Shown: positions 33,501 to 39,850 of the stretch, piece by piece
Position numbering within the stretch: the stretch's first letter is position 1
How the letters are laid out: every line of letters starts with the position of its first letter
Source of the DNA: Achatina immaculata
Lineage: Eukaryota; Mollusca; Gastropoda; Stylommatophora; Achatinidae
Direction: 5' to 3'
Assembly (NCBI GenBank): GCA_009760885.1
Contig: CM019713.1
Coordinates: 24,622,427 to 24,686,426, forward strand
Length of the DNA stretch: 64,000 nt
Made by a program: the position numbers and the translations under genes
Notes under the pieces: generated by a model
What the model was told of the DNA's origin: nothing
Seen by the model: only the letters and a program-made list of their open reading frames with translations
Databases searched by the model: none

Positions 33501-34005
33501 GAACACAGACTCCGGTAGGAAGAGCAGCCATCTAGCCACGAGAGAACAGCATACTATCGACTTAGCCAACTATCACATCCTACAAAATTTGTTCTCTTAC
33601 TTTACTGTTCCCAATCCTGTACCACTTCCTCTTCTGTGTACTCAATACACAGTCACATCTTTGTTGATGCCTGTCATCAGGTTCTGTGCAGTGTCACTCA
33701 TTCAGCCATGACAATTCTGACCATTTAAACAACTTTATTTTACAAAAAATACTGCCCACATTCATGTATGCTGATGATGAAATATTACTTTTAAAAGTCT
33801 ATGATAATGAAATATTACTTTTAAAAGTCTATATACATAATTCTGAGACATTCGTTACAGTCTCATTATCAGGATAACATCTTCAGATCTTGTCACAGCA
33901 GTGAGTATGAAGTACCTCATTCTCCCCAGGAACTGGAATGGGTACACCGGCCTCCAGCTTCAGGTTCTCTGGCCCACCAAAAGCTGCAATTCTCACAGCT
34001 CTCAT
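9384..34005 (-). CDS. CRYZ: Quinone oxidoreductase, zeta-crystallin type (CRYZ-like), 8 coding exons
   Basis: Encodes a 322-residue protein by my joining of exons 34005-33916, 30929-30777, 26791-26628, 20655-20604, 19599-19450, 18521-18426, 11682-11587 and 9551-9384. Every boundary is GT-AG, the phases are 0,0,2,0,0,0,0, and the last exon ends in TAA. Human zeta-crystallin has 329 residues and the same order of landmarks: N-terminal MRAVR-FGGPE, GVNPV-TYIRSG and LPYTPG (GroES-like fold, residues about 1-120), then the NADPH loop [11 protein letters not shown] (about 144-155) and FNHRE and EINPR further on. The family has no zinc ligands and none are seen. It is a cytosolic NADPH-dependent enzyme that reduces quinones; mammalian CRYZ also binds AU-rich RNA. 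An upstream in-frame ATG at 34035 would add ten residues (family members do extend a few residues before MRAVR), but its -3 base is T, against A for the chosen ATG. Exons are normal; the introns are unusually rich in minisatellites and transposons. Confidence 0.95.
9960..10215 (+). mobile_element. tRNA-derived SINE, plus strand
   Basis: The head (9968-10030) has an A-box-like GTGGTTAGTGTACTGG and a B-box-like GGTTTGAATCTG at tRNA spacing. After a purine-rich microsatellite (10030-10090) the core reads CAGTCACCCAAATCTAGAAA and GGAGCTAGGGAAGGTAAGAT. The 3' part has CTCTAGTGTGCTGACAGTTC, shared with 16603-16698, 54080-54300 and 60835-61065. It lies in CRYZ intron 7 on the opposite strand. Confidence 0.75.
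10160..10355. repeat. Minisatellite, 59 bp unit, about 3.3 copies, made of SINE sequence
   Basis: The repeated unit is the 3' part of the SINE that ends here, with CTCTAGTGTGCTGACAGTTC and GGCCAGGCAAGATGCTGAC. Copy spacing is 59 bp (10161 to 10220). The array therefore arose by amplification within the SINE. Confidence 0.88.
10356..10990. repeat. Minisatellite, 53 bp unit, about 12 copies
   Basis: The unit contains AGCTACCTTGTGACTATTTC and CTCCACAATGGCATGACAAG. Copies alternate ATAACTCC and ATAATCCC, and two neighbouring copies repeat as a pair near 10760-10980. GGCATGACA-(A/G)AG resembles the SINE tail GGCATGACAGGATTACC, so it may also be SINE-derived. It lies in CRYZ intron 7. Confidence 0.9.
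10991..11586. other. Intron 7 sequence, no further feature seen
   Basis: Non-repetitive intronic sequence upstream (on the plus strand) of exon 7. No transposon or RNA was recognised. Confidence 0.4.
11587..11682 (-). CDS. CRYZ: CRYZ-like coding exon 7
   Basis: Residues 236-267: [20 protein letters not shown] followed by [12 protein letters not shown]. It matches VGSRGTIEINPR-MAKES-I-GV of the family. The acceptor is TGCTATGTACAG and the donor GAG|GTTAGT, both phase 0. Intron 6, just upstream, is the longest (about 6.7 kb). Confidence 0.95.
11818..12142. repeat. Minisatellite, 23 bp unit, 14 copies
   Basis: The unit contains ACAGATAACTGTGCTGGGAG. Variants (CACAGATAGC, CAAAGATAAC) are shared by neighbouring copies. 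The array starts inside mariner coding sequence: on the minus strand the mariner frame runs KGVIFLQDSS and passes straight into the repeat. It lies in CRYZ intron 6. Confidence 0.93.
12143..12345 (-). mobile_element. Mariner fragment, central part of transposase (split copy)
   Basis: On the minus strand, frames read [16 protein letters not shown], then [10 protein letters not shown], then [19 protein letters not shown]. This is the middle of a mariner transposase, ending at the second catalytic Asp region (LQDN in intact elements, LQDS here). It continues the fragment at 16481-17035 and was separated from it by the LINE between them. Frameshifts are present. Confidence 0.8.
12738..13689 (+). 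pseudogene. RTE-like LINE: AP endonuclease domain, frameshifted
   Basis: The frame from 12738 reads [20 protein letters not shown], then [14 protein letters not shown], and the frame from 13156 continues [42 protein letters not shown] and DCNSDHDPL. These are the conserved blocks of APE-type LINE endonucleases, with the catalytic Glu (SEVRW), the Asn/Asp pair (GDFNAK) and the final Asp-His (SDHDPL) all present. An extra base near 13140 separates the two frames and a TAG closes the second at 13687-13689, in frame with the RT that follows. Confidence 0.88.
13690..14832 (+). pseudogene. RTE-like LINE: reverse transcriptase, catalytic box deleted
   Basis: Continues the endonuclease frame after TAG. 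It shows RT blocks [51 protein letters not shown], the motif [16 protein letters not shown] with its Asp, and [13 protein letters not shown]. The palm then breaks off: the next bases (NNFRWEMQN in this frame) match, in another frame, the [17 protein letters not shown] stretch seen in the copy at 38995-39850. The segment with YADD has therefore been lost, so the copy cannot be active. Confidence 0.88.
14167..16410. repeat. Tandem duplication of 1122 bp inside the LINE
   Basis: 14167-15288 and 15289-16410 are the same sequence at a fixed offset of 1122 bp, with no difference seen by eye. The break points share CTGC (GGACTGCCAAT on the left, GGCCTGCATGAAG on the right). The duplicated part runs from mid-RT to the C-terminal tail, so the C-terminal frame ([20 protein letters not shown] to RSRGRPREM) is present twice, at 14870-15316 and 15992-16474. 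Confidence 0.95.
16481..17035 (-). mobile_element. Mariner fragment, N-terminal part of transposase (split copy)
   Basis: Minus-strand frames read [20 protein letters not shown], then [40 protein letters not shown], and after the SINE insertion [16 protein letters not shown]. That is the helix-turn-helix region and first catalytic Asp region (T-DETW in intact mariners, VDKTW here). The element continues at 12143-12345 beyond the LINE. It has several frameshifts and stops. Its outer end stops where the 52-bp minisatellite starts at about 17036. Confidence 0.88.
16603..16698 (+). mobile_element. 5'-truncated SINE 3' end with 9-bp target duplication
   Basis: 96 bp containing CTCTAGTGTGCTGACAGGTC, GGGCACTAACACCATATCCC and GGCATGACAGGATTACC. 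It is flanked by a direct repeat ACTCAAAGT at 16594-16602 and 16699-16707. The insertion splits the mariner fragment. A nearly identical tail is at 42850-42912. Confidence 0.88.
17036..18335. repeat. Minisatellite, 52/45 bp units, about 26 copies
   Basis: The long unit contains CATGGATGAAATGTCTTATA and TAGGATAAGAAAATGTTAGA; the short form lacks TAGGATA (7 bp). Long and short forms are interspersed, and blocks of several units recur (for example, long-long-short near 17600-17850 and again further on), showing higher-order duplication. It abuts the truncated mariner on the left. It lies in CRYZ intron 6. Confidence 0.95.
18426..18521 (-). CDS. CRYZ: CRYZ-like coding exon 6
   Basis: Residues 204-235: [20 protein letters not shown] followed by [12 protein letters not shown]. 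It corresponds to the ID-IIEMLANVNL-DL block of zeta-crystallin. The acceptor is GTTGGATTCCAG and the donor GTG|GTAGGT, both phase 0. Confidence 0.95.
18625..19035. repeat. Minisatellite, 78 bp unit, 5 copies
   Basis: The unit contains GTGAACCTGACACAATTTTG and CTCCAAAAGTGACCACATCA. Its length, 26 codons, leaves a minus-strand frame open with a 26-residue repeat (18616-19089). It starts about 100 bp inside CRYZ intron 5, and the frame is not spliced to the gene. Confidence 0.92.
19040..19449. other. A-rich intron 5 sequence
   Basis: Many A-runs of 7-13 bases on the plus strand (T-runs on the coding strand). No other feature was seen. It lies immediately downstream of the exon 5 donor. Confidence 0.5.
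19450..19599 (-). CDS. CRYZ: CRYZ-like coding exon 5
   Basis: Residues 154-203, from [20 protein letters not shown] through [20 protein letters not shown] to [10 protein letters not shown]. It supplies the second half of the nucleotide-binding loop and the AGT-EG and FNHRE blocks of the family. The acceptor is CTGTTTCTCTTCAG and the donor CAA|GTATGA, both phase 0. Confidence 0.95.
19930..20160. repeat. Minisatellite, 42 bp unit, 5 copies
   Basis: The unit contains CTGGCAAGGGAAATATGGTG and TTTTAGTTCGCAATCTCATA. Because 42 is a multiple of three, two plus frames and one minus frame stay open with 14-residue repeats. It lies in CRYZ intron 4. Confidence 0.92.
20604..20655 (-). CDS. CRYZ: CRYZ-like coding exon 4 (52 bp)
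   Basis: A short exon coding [18 protein letters not shown]. It holds the first half of the NADPH-binding loop (GASGAVG), which is completed by the next exon. The acceptor is preceded by a ten-base T-run and CTATACAG; the donor is GCA|GTAAGT, close to consensus. Its first base completes the split Arg codon from exon 3. Confidence 0.95.
20745..22130. repeat. Minisatellite, 41/38 bp units, about 34 copies, with 324-bp higher-order repeat
   Basis: The unit contains CATGACTTCTATCACATAAT and CTGTGCCAGAGTTTCCCCAA; the short form lacks three bases (CCAGTTT for CCAGAGTTT). A rare variant TGTGTAAGAG occurs at 21276 and again at 21600, and the neighbouring variants match in the same order, giving a 324-bp higher-order unit. 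It lies in CRYZ intron 3, about 90 bp from exon 4. Confidence 0.95.
22335..25345. repeat. Satellite-like array, 34-37 bp unit, about 85 copies, 3 kb
   Basis: The unit contains GACAGCTCATCAGATAAACA and ends ATATGTCTCGACCACC or ATGTCTCTACACC. Unit length varies by loss of AT in ACATATGT and by the two linker types. A block near 22580-22895 recurs at 24458-24773 with an offset of 1878 bp and the same order of variants, and a shorter block near 23640 recurs about 180 bp later. All long frames here (Met-Cys-Leu rich) are array products. It lies in CRYZ intron 3. Confidence 0.96.
25346..26627. other. Intron 3 unique sequence
   Basis: Non-repetitive sequence between the satellite and exon 3. The start (25346-25440) has, on the minus strand, GGGTTCAAGTTCC, a B-box-like motif, so a decayed SINE is possible. 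No coding evidence is seen; the open frames at 25629-25838 and 26202-26456 lack family resemblance and splice context. Confidence 0.35.
26628..26791 (-). CDS. CRYZ: CRYZ-like coding exon 3
   Basis: Residues 82-135 plus two bases of codon 136. It reads [20 protein letters not shown], then [25 protein letters not shown] and the G(I/V)PY(F/Y)TAY(R/K)AL block match zeta-crystallin. The acceptor is AACTTCAG and the donor AAG|GTGAGA, with phase 2. Confidence 0.95.
27160..27560. repeat. Minisatellite, about 41 bp unit, 10 copies
   Basis: The unit contains CATCAAGAAATGTTTGTGAA and AGATATAAATAGCCAGACC. Copies are moderately diverged. It lies in CRYZ intron 2. Confidence 0.9.
27640..27880 (+). repeat. 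Interspersed repeat family X, copy 1
   Basis: Shares, in the same order, GTTCTTTGCGGCCAATGC, GAGCGGTTTATG, AATGCTTCTTTAGCAGA and GGGGGTACCAATGG with copies at 36950-37245 (plus) and 43085-43330 (minus). It is about 240 bp. No tRNA-like boxes or transposase are seen. It may be a SINE or the non-coding end of a larger element. Confidence 0.65.
27938..29134 (+). mobile_element. Mariner DNA transposon, near full length, with TIRs and TA duplication
   Basis: 1197 bp. The ends are imperfect inverted repeats of about 30 bp (CAAGGTCAGACAATTAAGTA at the left; CAAGCTCAGACAGTTAAGTA read inward from the right). TA dinucleotides flank it at 27936-27937 and 29135-29136. It contains a degenerate transposase of the D,D34D type. 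It is inserted in CRYZ intron 2, antisense to the gene. Confidence 0.95.
28131..29108 (+). pseudogene. Mariner transposase (D,D34D), four in-frame stops and a late frameshift
   Basis: From ATG at 28131 one frame runs without a shift to about 28950: [20 protein letters not shown], then [49 protein letters not shown] and [18 protein letters not shown]. The three catalytic Asp lie in AEDET, CDNAPAH and LCDYF, with 34 residues between the last two. Stops interrupt at about 28257, 28353, 28417 and 28815. After DDTDDI a frameshift moves the C-terminus ([20 protein letters not shown] to AQGAYFE) to another frame. It is non-functional but only moderately decayed. Confidence 0.92.
29249..30568 (+). 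mobile_element. Unclassified 1.3-kb element, copy 1
   Basis: Homologous over its whole length to 31510-32800. It starts with TCTTCTTCTTCTTCGTTCGC and ends at CAACAGCGG. Inside are about three copies of a 95-bp unit with TTTCTCACCGGAAAACCTCG, and four copies of a roughly 110-bp unit with CCGGTTTAGGCATATTTCAC and CTCTAGAGCAGAGGT. A hairpin GTGTGGTCC-CCGAAA-GGACCACAC is at about 29337-29361. No coding frame and no clear TIR. No target duplication was found for this copy. It lies in CRYZ intron 2. Confidence 0.75.
30777..30929 (-). CDS. CRYZ: CRYZ-like coding exon 2
   Basis: Residues 31-81, from [20 protein letters not shown] through [17 protein letters not shown] to TRFK. The acceptor is TTCTGTTCAG and the donor AAG|GTCAGT, both phase 0. 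It carries the catalytic-domain core around [12 protein letters not shown] that is shared by the family. Confidence 0.95.
31510..32800 (+). mobile_element. Unclassified 1.3-kb element, copy 2, with 11-bp target duplication
   Basis: Same element as 29249-30568. It is flanked by a perfect direct repeat TACCTCTTACT at 31499-31509 and 32801-32811, so its limits are well defined. It has the same internal tandem units (TTTCTCACCGGAAAACCTC; CTCTAGAGCAGAGGT) and a slightly weakened copy of the GTGTGGTCC/GGACCACA hairpin at about 31600-31622. It begins TCTTCTTCTTCGCTCGCTTC and ends CCAGCAGCGG. It is non-coding and lies in CRYZ intron 1. Confidence 0.85.
33391..33605 (-). mobile_element. tRNA-derived SINE enclosed by a perfect 29-bp inverted repeat
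   Basis: On the minus strand the body has an A-box-like TTGGCTAAGTCG and a B box GTTCGAATCC, with a spacer fitting a class-II (Leu/Ser-like) tRNA origin. Then comes AGGTAATTCTCTTGTGA and CTTTCTCTCACGTCT, shared with 50630-50770 and 52850-53010. The whole is enclosed by inverted repeats 33391-33419 and 33577-33605 (starting GTAAAGTAAGAGAAC), identical over 29 bp. It lies in CRYZ intron 1. Confidence 0.8.
33916..34005 (-). CDS. CRYZ: CRYZ-like coding exon 1
   Basis: Residues 1-30, starting [20 protein letters not shown] and ending in GENE. The donor is GAG|GTACTT, a weak GT site, and phase is 0. Upstream in frame there is ATG at 34033-34035, preceded by TGA. A possible acceptor (TTCCTACAG) ends just before 34040, so a non-coding exon probably lies further 5'. 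Confidence 0.9.
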
Positions 34006-34699
34006 GATGTGTCTGCTAGCTCTGCCAACACTCATTCAGGCTGTAGGAACAATGATCGCTTCTGTTACAGCAAAAACAAAACTTATTTATGATCTCTGCA
34101 AGTCTCTGAACTTGTAAAATAAGCAAATCTGGGAACATGACAGTAACTGGAAAACTTTATAGAAAAAAAAGAAAGTGAGGTTGACTGAGGAGAAAAAAAA
34201 AAAAAAAACTTAAGCTGTCTCATAATCTAAAACAAGCACTGAAATAAGATGGATACAGAACTAATGGAGTTATGCGAGTAAGTGAACCAGTGATGGTCAA
34301 GACACCATTTCATCTCTCTGCGGTGCCCCTAGTACCAGGCTACTGTGCTTATTTAGGGGCAACACAGCGTAATCGTCATCGTGGTGTAGTTTCCTGAGGA
34401 ACTTGTTTCCCTCCACCAAAGTTCTTCAAGCAAACAACTATTACCCAGTCCAATACTGAAAATCATTACACCATCGGCTGTAGATGGCAGGCACACTTTC
34501 AGTTCCAGAAAGACTAACAACCAACTAGATCTACAATAAAAGACACGAGCTACACAAAACATCTGACTCTAGAGAATTTGTGCAGTTAGGTTATTAAATT
34601 CAAATGATAAAATACTAAGAAAGTTACATCATGGTCAATTAATATACAAATCTGTGCACATTTGTAGACATAGTATGTTACATAGTTAAGTTCTACTAT

Positions 34700-34910
34700 A
34701 TATGCATACCGATATCACAGTTATTTACAATTACTTGGACTTCCCCACCGAAAAGAAACTAACGCTGCCCGTTTTGTTGCGCGCAGGCTAAGAGAGGTCT
34801 GGAAGTGTTTCGGGAATCGCTTGGTCATGATGACGAGTTTCTGAGATCCTGTTTACTCTGTAGCACGCCGCTTTTCACTGTCCACGCACGCGAATGGCGA
34901 TTAAACAAAA
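34700..34910 (-). promoter_or_regulatory. Possible CRYZ-like promoter or 5' non-coding exon
   Basis: A locally GC-richer patch about 0.7-0.9 kb upstream of the CRYZ start, with several CpG (GCGCGC, CACGCACGCG), in otherwise AT-rich DNA. On the minus strand an ATG at about 34832 opens a 35-codon basic frame (MTKRFPKHFQTSLSLRATKR). It cannot join the first coding exon in frame through the acceptor near 34040, because stops occur in all phases. I infer a 5' UTR or promoter only from position and composition. Confidence 0.25.
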
Positions 34911-36570
34911 AAAAGGATATCTGGGACTTATTTTAAAGTTCTTTATTACGTAAAAACTGAGTTTTTAAAATGTTTTCATCTGTTTTTTTTTCTTTGTCAA
35001 ACCTGCAAAAAAAGTGGGTCCGACTTCGCTGTATCCCCTTCAAGTCTGTAAGGGCTATAGGTCAAGGTTCTCAGGCGAAGTGAAAACATATCTCAATATC
35101 CGCAGACGAAACAATTAATTCCTCTACGTTATGCTTCATATGCGCAACCACGTAGGCAAAGACGGAACGCCATCGTCAGCATGACTCGTAATTCTCTGTA
35201 GAAAGTGTAGGTTTGAAAGATGTGTTCTAGACTATTGAAGACCATTTTGGCACATGCACAGTGAGGTTTTGGTAGCCTTCAGTCAACCAGATGGGCTTAC
35301 AGTCTGCAATGTCCTGTTGTAATTTTATGGTGTAAATTCTACATTTTCTCTAACAGAGAGCGAAATAACCAAAAAACTTTTCAGACCATAAAAAGGGTAT
35401 TAAAACATATCATTTTCTCATTTTCCCACAAGTCAGATGAAAGTTTCGTCCATTTTATAATAATTATTAAACTTATTTCTAAAGTCTCTCTCTCTCTCTC
35501 TCTCTCAGTAAAAGTTTTAGATAAATGCAAAACGCACATTAAAAAGTCGCACACCAACTAACTCGTTGCTGGCATATGGTATCAGAATTCTTGAGGTAGG
35601 GCCTGTCATATATTGGTTTTCCCAGATACATCTACGAGTATAATTACCGGCACTCATGTGGTAGAGTTGGAAAAAGAAACAAGTAAATAAAATTATATCA
35701 CTGCCGCCCGTACAGTTTGTTCTATTTATGTAAATAAAACATTTAAATAGCCGGGGAAAGTTTTTAAAACTTCAGGTATTTCGTCATTTTCCTGGAAAAC
35801 CATACATCAAGAATTTCTTTCATGGAAAAGAAGAGGAGTGAAGAAAGAGTTGCTTGAAACATAGAATAGGCTCCATGAGGAAATGACATTTGTCAACAAT
35901 AGGAATGAAAGAGAATGAAAGAACAAGAAGGTTTTTTAGAACATTCTGAGAGCTTATGTACAGGACGCCAAATGAAACGTTTACAGATCAATCACTATTT
36001 ACAAATGAAAGGAGGGGGGGGGGGGGGCGCAAGAAAACGATAACGATACAGACTGGTGTGTGTATGCTTGTGGGGGTGTGGGAAAAAAAGGGCAGGTTGA
36101 GACCGATTCAGTTTGTCTGGACGCATTGAGAAAAGGAAGAACAAAGCAAGCTGATGCAACCCTGTAGCCAAACATGGGGAGAAGACAGAATGAACGAACG
36201 AACGAATGAATGAAACAAACATACAAGAGTATTTTTCTCTATATTAATCAATTCATTAAAATCTACAAGGATCAGAATCTTACAACTTAGTAACACGCAC
36301 TTTCAGCAGAACAAGGTGAGCCACGCATTGTAGAACTTTTGCAGGGGTTATTTCGGAACAGAGAAATGTTATAAGCTGCTACAACCTCTCCTTTTATCTC
36401 CCCCCCCCCCCAATCGAAAAAAATCAGCCCCCCCCCCTTCAACCCCATGCCCTAAAAACAGAGAAAATCCTCCAGATCCTGGAGCGATGCCCTGGCTGGA
36501 TACCCCCACCCCAACACACACACGCAGGACCTACTTAGGAATACAAAGCTCAGAGAATATTCAATGTTTT
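34911..36570. other. No gene seen
   Basis: AT-rich sequence with a (CT)n at about 35487-35506, a G-run at about 36014-36026 and C-runs near 36401-36440. No coding exon, RNA or transposon was recognised. It could be the intergenic region upstream of CRYZ. Confidence 0.4.
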
Positions 36571-36574
36571 TTTT

Positions 36575-36905
36575 TAATATGCTGATGTTAAAAGTTCCCT
36601 ATATCACATCACTATTCTGTACATGTTTTTATACAGTGACGTTAAAAGTTCCCCATATCACATCACTATTCTGTACATGTTTTTATACAGTGACGTTAAA
36701 AGTTCCCCATATCACATCACTATTCTGTACATGTTTTTATATGGTGACGTTTAAAAGTTCCCTATATCACATCACTATTCTGTACGTGTTTTTATATATA
36801 TGACGTTAAAAGTTCCATATATCACATCACTGTTCTGTACATGTTTTTTTATACAGTGACGTTAAAAGTTCCCTATATCACATCATTGTTCTGTACATGT
36901 GAAGT
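36575..36905. repeat. Minisatellite, 54 bp unit, 6 copies
   Basis: The unit contains GACGTTAAAAGTTCCCCATA and CACTATTCTGTACATGTTTT. 54 bp is 18 codons, so a plus frame (36564-36803) stays open with an 18-residue repeat. The right end abuts interspersed repeat X. Confidence 0.9.
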
Positions 36906-36949
36906 TCCTGGCTTCATTTTTCAAGTTTATGTACGATTATTGTACAGGT

Positions 36950-37245
36950 CGTGTAAGCAGACTATTGGCGCGGTTCAGCTATATCTTGTCTTGTCTTCTA
37001 TCTTCCTGGAAGTCGAGCTGGTGTTCTTTGCAGCCCATGCTTAGACGGTTTTGAGCCACCGCATGATGTCGGCTTGGAAGCGGGTTATGGCAGCAATTCT
37101 TTCAGTCCCTGAGTAGAGCAACAACAACAATAAAAAATTAAGGGAGGGGGTAAAATACTTCTTTAGCACACTCAGCCGCTGTGGGGATTATGGCGATCCT
37201 TCCTCCGTTAGACAGGGTAGACCTGTTACTAGGTCTACTAGAGAT
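36950..37245 (+). repeat. Interspersed repeat family X, copy 2
   Basis: Carries GTGTTCTTTGCAGCCCATGC, GAAGCGGGTTATGGCAGC, ATACTTCTTTAGCACACTC and TATGGCGATCC in the same order as the copies at 27640 and 43085. An (ACA)n-AATAAAA stretch lies in the middle. Confidence 0.65.
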
Positions 37246-37689
37246 CGACTGTCTTTAAACTTTCAAGCCTTTTTTTTCCCTCGAAAAATAAATTTGATTA
37301 GTAACATATACGTCAAAAATAACAGGGGCTTAGCAATTTTAATAAGGCAGCGATATATTTTAGCAAGAGGTCGTCGTCGGAGAACAAGAACAAAGAAGGT
37401 GGGGGGGGGGGAGACATCAACAGATTCTACAAGTAAAGATCTGCACTTAAATCTGTGTACGGTCTGACCTCTTTGTTACGGCAGAATTAAGAACAGAATA
37501 CAATTCTTCTACGTGGTCTCGTAACGTAGTGAGCAACATTGAAACCAATGGCATCCAACAGGCAATGTATTGGGAGCATCGGGGAGCATCGAGGAGAATG
37601 TGGACCGGGGGCATAGTGTAGCATGTGACCAAGAGTAGGCCGAACATGTATAATAGCAATGTCACTAGTTCTCTTTCACAGACCGTCGC

Positions 37690-37795
37690 AGCACTCTAGG
37701 GCACCATCTCTGCACTCTAGGGCGCCATCTCTGCACTCTAGAGCGCCATCTCTGCACTCTAGAGCGCCATCTCTATGATCTAGGGCGCCATCTAT
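37690..37795. repeat. Minisatellite, 21 bp unit, 5 copies
   Basis: The unit contains GCACTCTAGGGCGCCATCTC. The last copy has ATGATCTAGGG. Confidence 0.9.
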
Positions 37796-37834
37796 TATTT
37801 CGTAAATGATTAATTTCTGCTTGTGGATCTAAAA

Positions 37835-37910
37835 ATACTACTACTACTACTACCACCATTACTACTACTACTGCTGCTGCTGCTATTACTACTACTACTA
37901 CTACTTTGTT
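37835..37910. repeat. Triplet microsatellite (CTA)n with (CTG)n core
   Basis: Runs of CTA/ACT are interrupted by four to five CTG. It is imperfect and short. Confidence 0.85.
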
Positions 37911-37959
37911 CACTTCATCAAATGAAGGAACATTCACGCGAGAAAACTCTTCATGTATT

Positions 37960-38440
37960 GGATTGCGCTAGCCTCCTATAAATTCGGGATCAACACCTGA
38001 GCTATATGTACATGTGATTGTGCTAGTCTTAAATAAATTCGAGATTAACACCTGAGCTATATATGTACACGTGATTGTGCTAGTCTCAAATAAATTCGAG
38101 ATTAACACCTGAGCTGTATGTACACGTGATTGTGCTAGTCTCAAATAAATTCGAGATCAACACCTGAGCTATATGTACATGTGATTGTGCGTCTCAAATA
38201 AATTCGAGATCAACACCTGAGCTATATGTACATGTGATTGTGCTAGTCTCAAATAAATTCGAGATCAACACCTAAGCTATATGTACATGTGATTGTGCTA
38301 GTCTCAAATAAATTCGAGATCAACACCTGAGCTATATGTACATGTGATTGTGCTAGTCTCAAATAAATTCGAGTTCAACACCTGAGCTATATATACACGG
38401 GGTTGCTCTAGCCTCCTGTTATATGAAATTAACACCTGAG
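37960..38440. repeat. Minisatellite, 55 bp unit, about 8 copies
   Basis: The unit contains CTCAAATAAATTCGAGATCA and CTATATGTACATGTGATTGT. The outer copies are more diverged than the inner ones. Confidence 0.92.
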
Positions 38441-38556
38441 GTATGTGTCTATTAGACCACCGCCGTGCTTATAATGCTCAAAAAGAAACCAAAGTCAGTG
38501 ATACACTTCCTTGAATTGTATTTATTTATTTATTTTTAACGTTCCACTTAAATAAC

Positions 38557-38830
38557 TTAACTCAGCTTTCTAAGGAAAGAAGTACATCTTTCTTGACAGT
38601 CTTCAAGCCCCAAGAAGGTTTGTTTAGATGTCTTTCCATTTCCTTGCTCCTTGAGGGACCAGGTACCCTTTTTCTTCCAGTGATGTCTAACTGGTGGCTC
38701 ACGGAGACTTTCACGGCCTGTGAGATTATTATGAATATCAGTGATCGGGCTGAGGTTTTTCAGAACAAGTAAAATCCTTTCACCTTGCTGAAATACTTTT
38801 CGTGATATAAGTTTTTTTTTGTTCAATACA
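38557..38830 (-). other. Unassigned 89-codon open frame
   Basis: The frame runs from MNKKKLISRKVFQQGERILL to a stop after CTSFLRKLS. Composition is protein-like (charged, mixed), but I recognise no family. The sequence contains AAAAAGGGTACCTGGTCCC, which resembles the SINE core seen at 5338-5625, and it is followed by (AAATA)n, a retroposon-like tail. A decayed retroposon is as likely as a gene. Confidence 0.15.
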
Positions 38831-38994
38831 AATTCGGTACCTTGTACCGTTTTTTTTTTTTTACGTAAAATTAAACACTTTACAAACAGTCGAAATTAAA
38901 TGTTCGTGTGAATTTTTTTTTTCTTCTTATATTATTTTCGGCGAGATTTAACATTTATAAAATGCTCATCTGCTGAACCAAAGTCAAAACTGGT

Positions 38995-39850
38995 GGATTC
39001 CATCATCATCATCAGGTGATGTGCCGACTGGCGTTGGCTATCATGCTTCTCAAGAGTACATGATCCTTCATGCAGGCCATCAGCACAGTTGGTGATCTCC
39101 TCTCACACCATCCCGTCAGACTGTCCAGTATCATTTCTCTTGGTCTTCCTCTTGATCTTCTTCCTTCTATTTTTCCTGTTGTTATAATATTTTCAGTACC
39201 CCCTCTTCTCATTGTATGTCCCGTGAAAGTACATTGTCTCTCTCTTATTTTTTTGACAAGATTTTTTCTCTCTCCAGCTCTTCTCACACATTTTTCATGA
39301 GTTATTTTTGCTGTCCAGGGGATTTGCAACATTCTTCTAATAAACCACATTTCTGCTGCTTCCAATGATTTTTGTGCAGACCTGCATATTGTCCATGATT
39401 CCCTTCCATATAACAAGATAGGTTCAATATAGCATTTTAGGACTCGTTTTCTAACATTCATTGAAAAGGATGTGTTAGCTAACATGTTTCTCATTCTCTG
39501 AAATGCAGTCTTTGCTTGGCCTATTCTGTTCCTAATTTCTGTTCTGCATTTCCCATCTGAAGTTATTACTGCTCCAAGGTATTTAAATTTCTGTACTTGC
39601 TTTAGAATAGTTCCGTTTAATTTTGTACTGCATGTTGGTGGATTCTGTTTCTTAGATATAACCATAGTCTCTGTTTTTTATATTTAAAGTAAAGCCTTTC
39701 TGTTAACTTCCTTTAGTGACTTTATCCAAGAGAATTTGCAGGTCTTGTTGGTTCTCAGCTATCAGTACTGTGTTGTCAGCATACCGAAGGTTGTTAATTA
39801 ATATTGTATCCTCCAATTTTTATGCCTGGATTCTCCTCTGTGCAAATTGA
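38995..39850 (-). mobile_element. 5'-truncated RTE-like LINE (same family as 12346-16480)
   Basis: On the minus strand the element starts in the RT palm: INNLRYADNTVLIAENQQDL, where the catalytic YADD is YADN. It continues in the frame 39665-39012 (KLNGTILKQVQKFKYLGAVI to [19 protein letters not shown] and ASRHIT). The C-terminal region is very close to that of the intron-6 copy. The 3' end is CACCTGATGATGATGATG, a short tandem tail. At least one frameshift lies upstream of the YADN box. Confidence 0.9.

Noticed and set aside
34700..34910. 35-residue basic frame (MTKRFPKHFQTSLSLRATKR...) as a mitochondrial presequence of CRYZ
   Set aside because: It ends in TAA before any donor that would join in frame, and the acceptor near 34040 leads to stops in all three phases. 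CRYZ is a cytosolic family.
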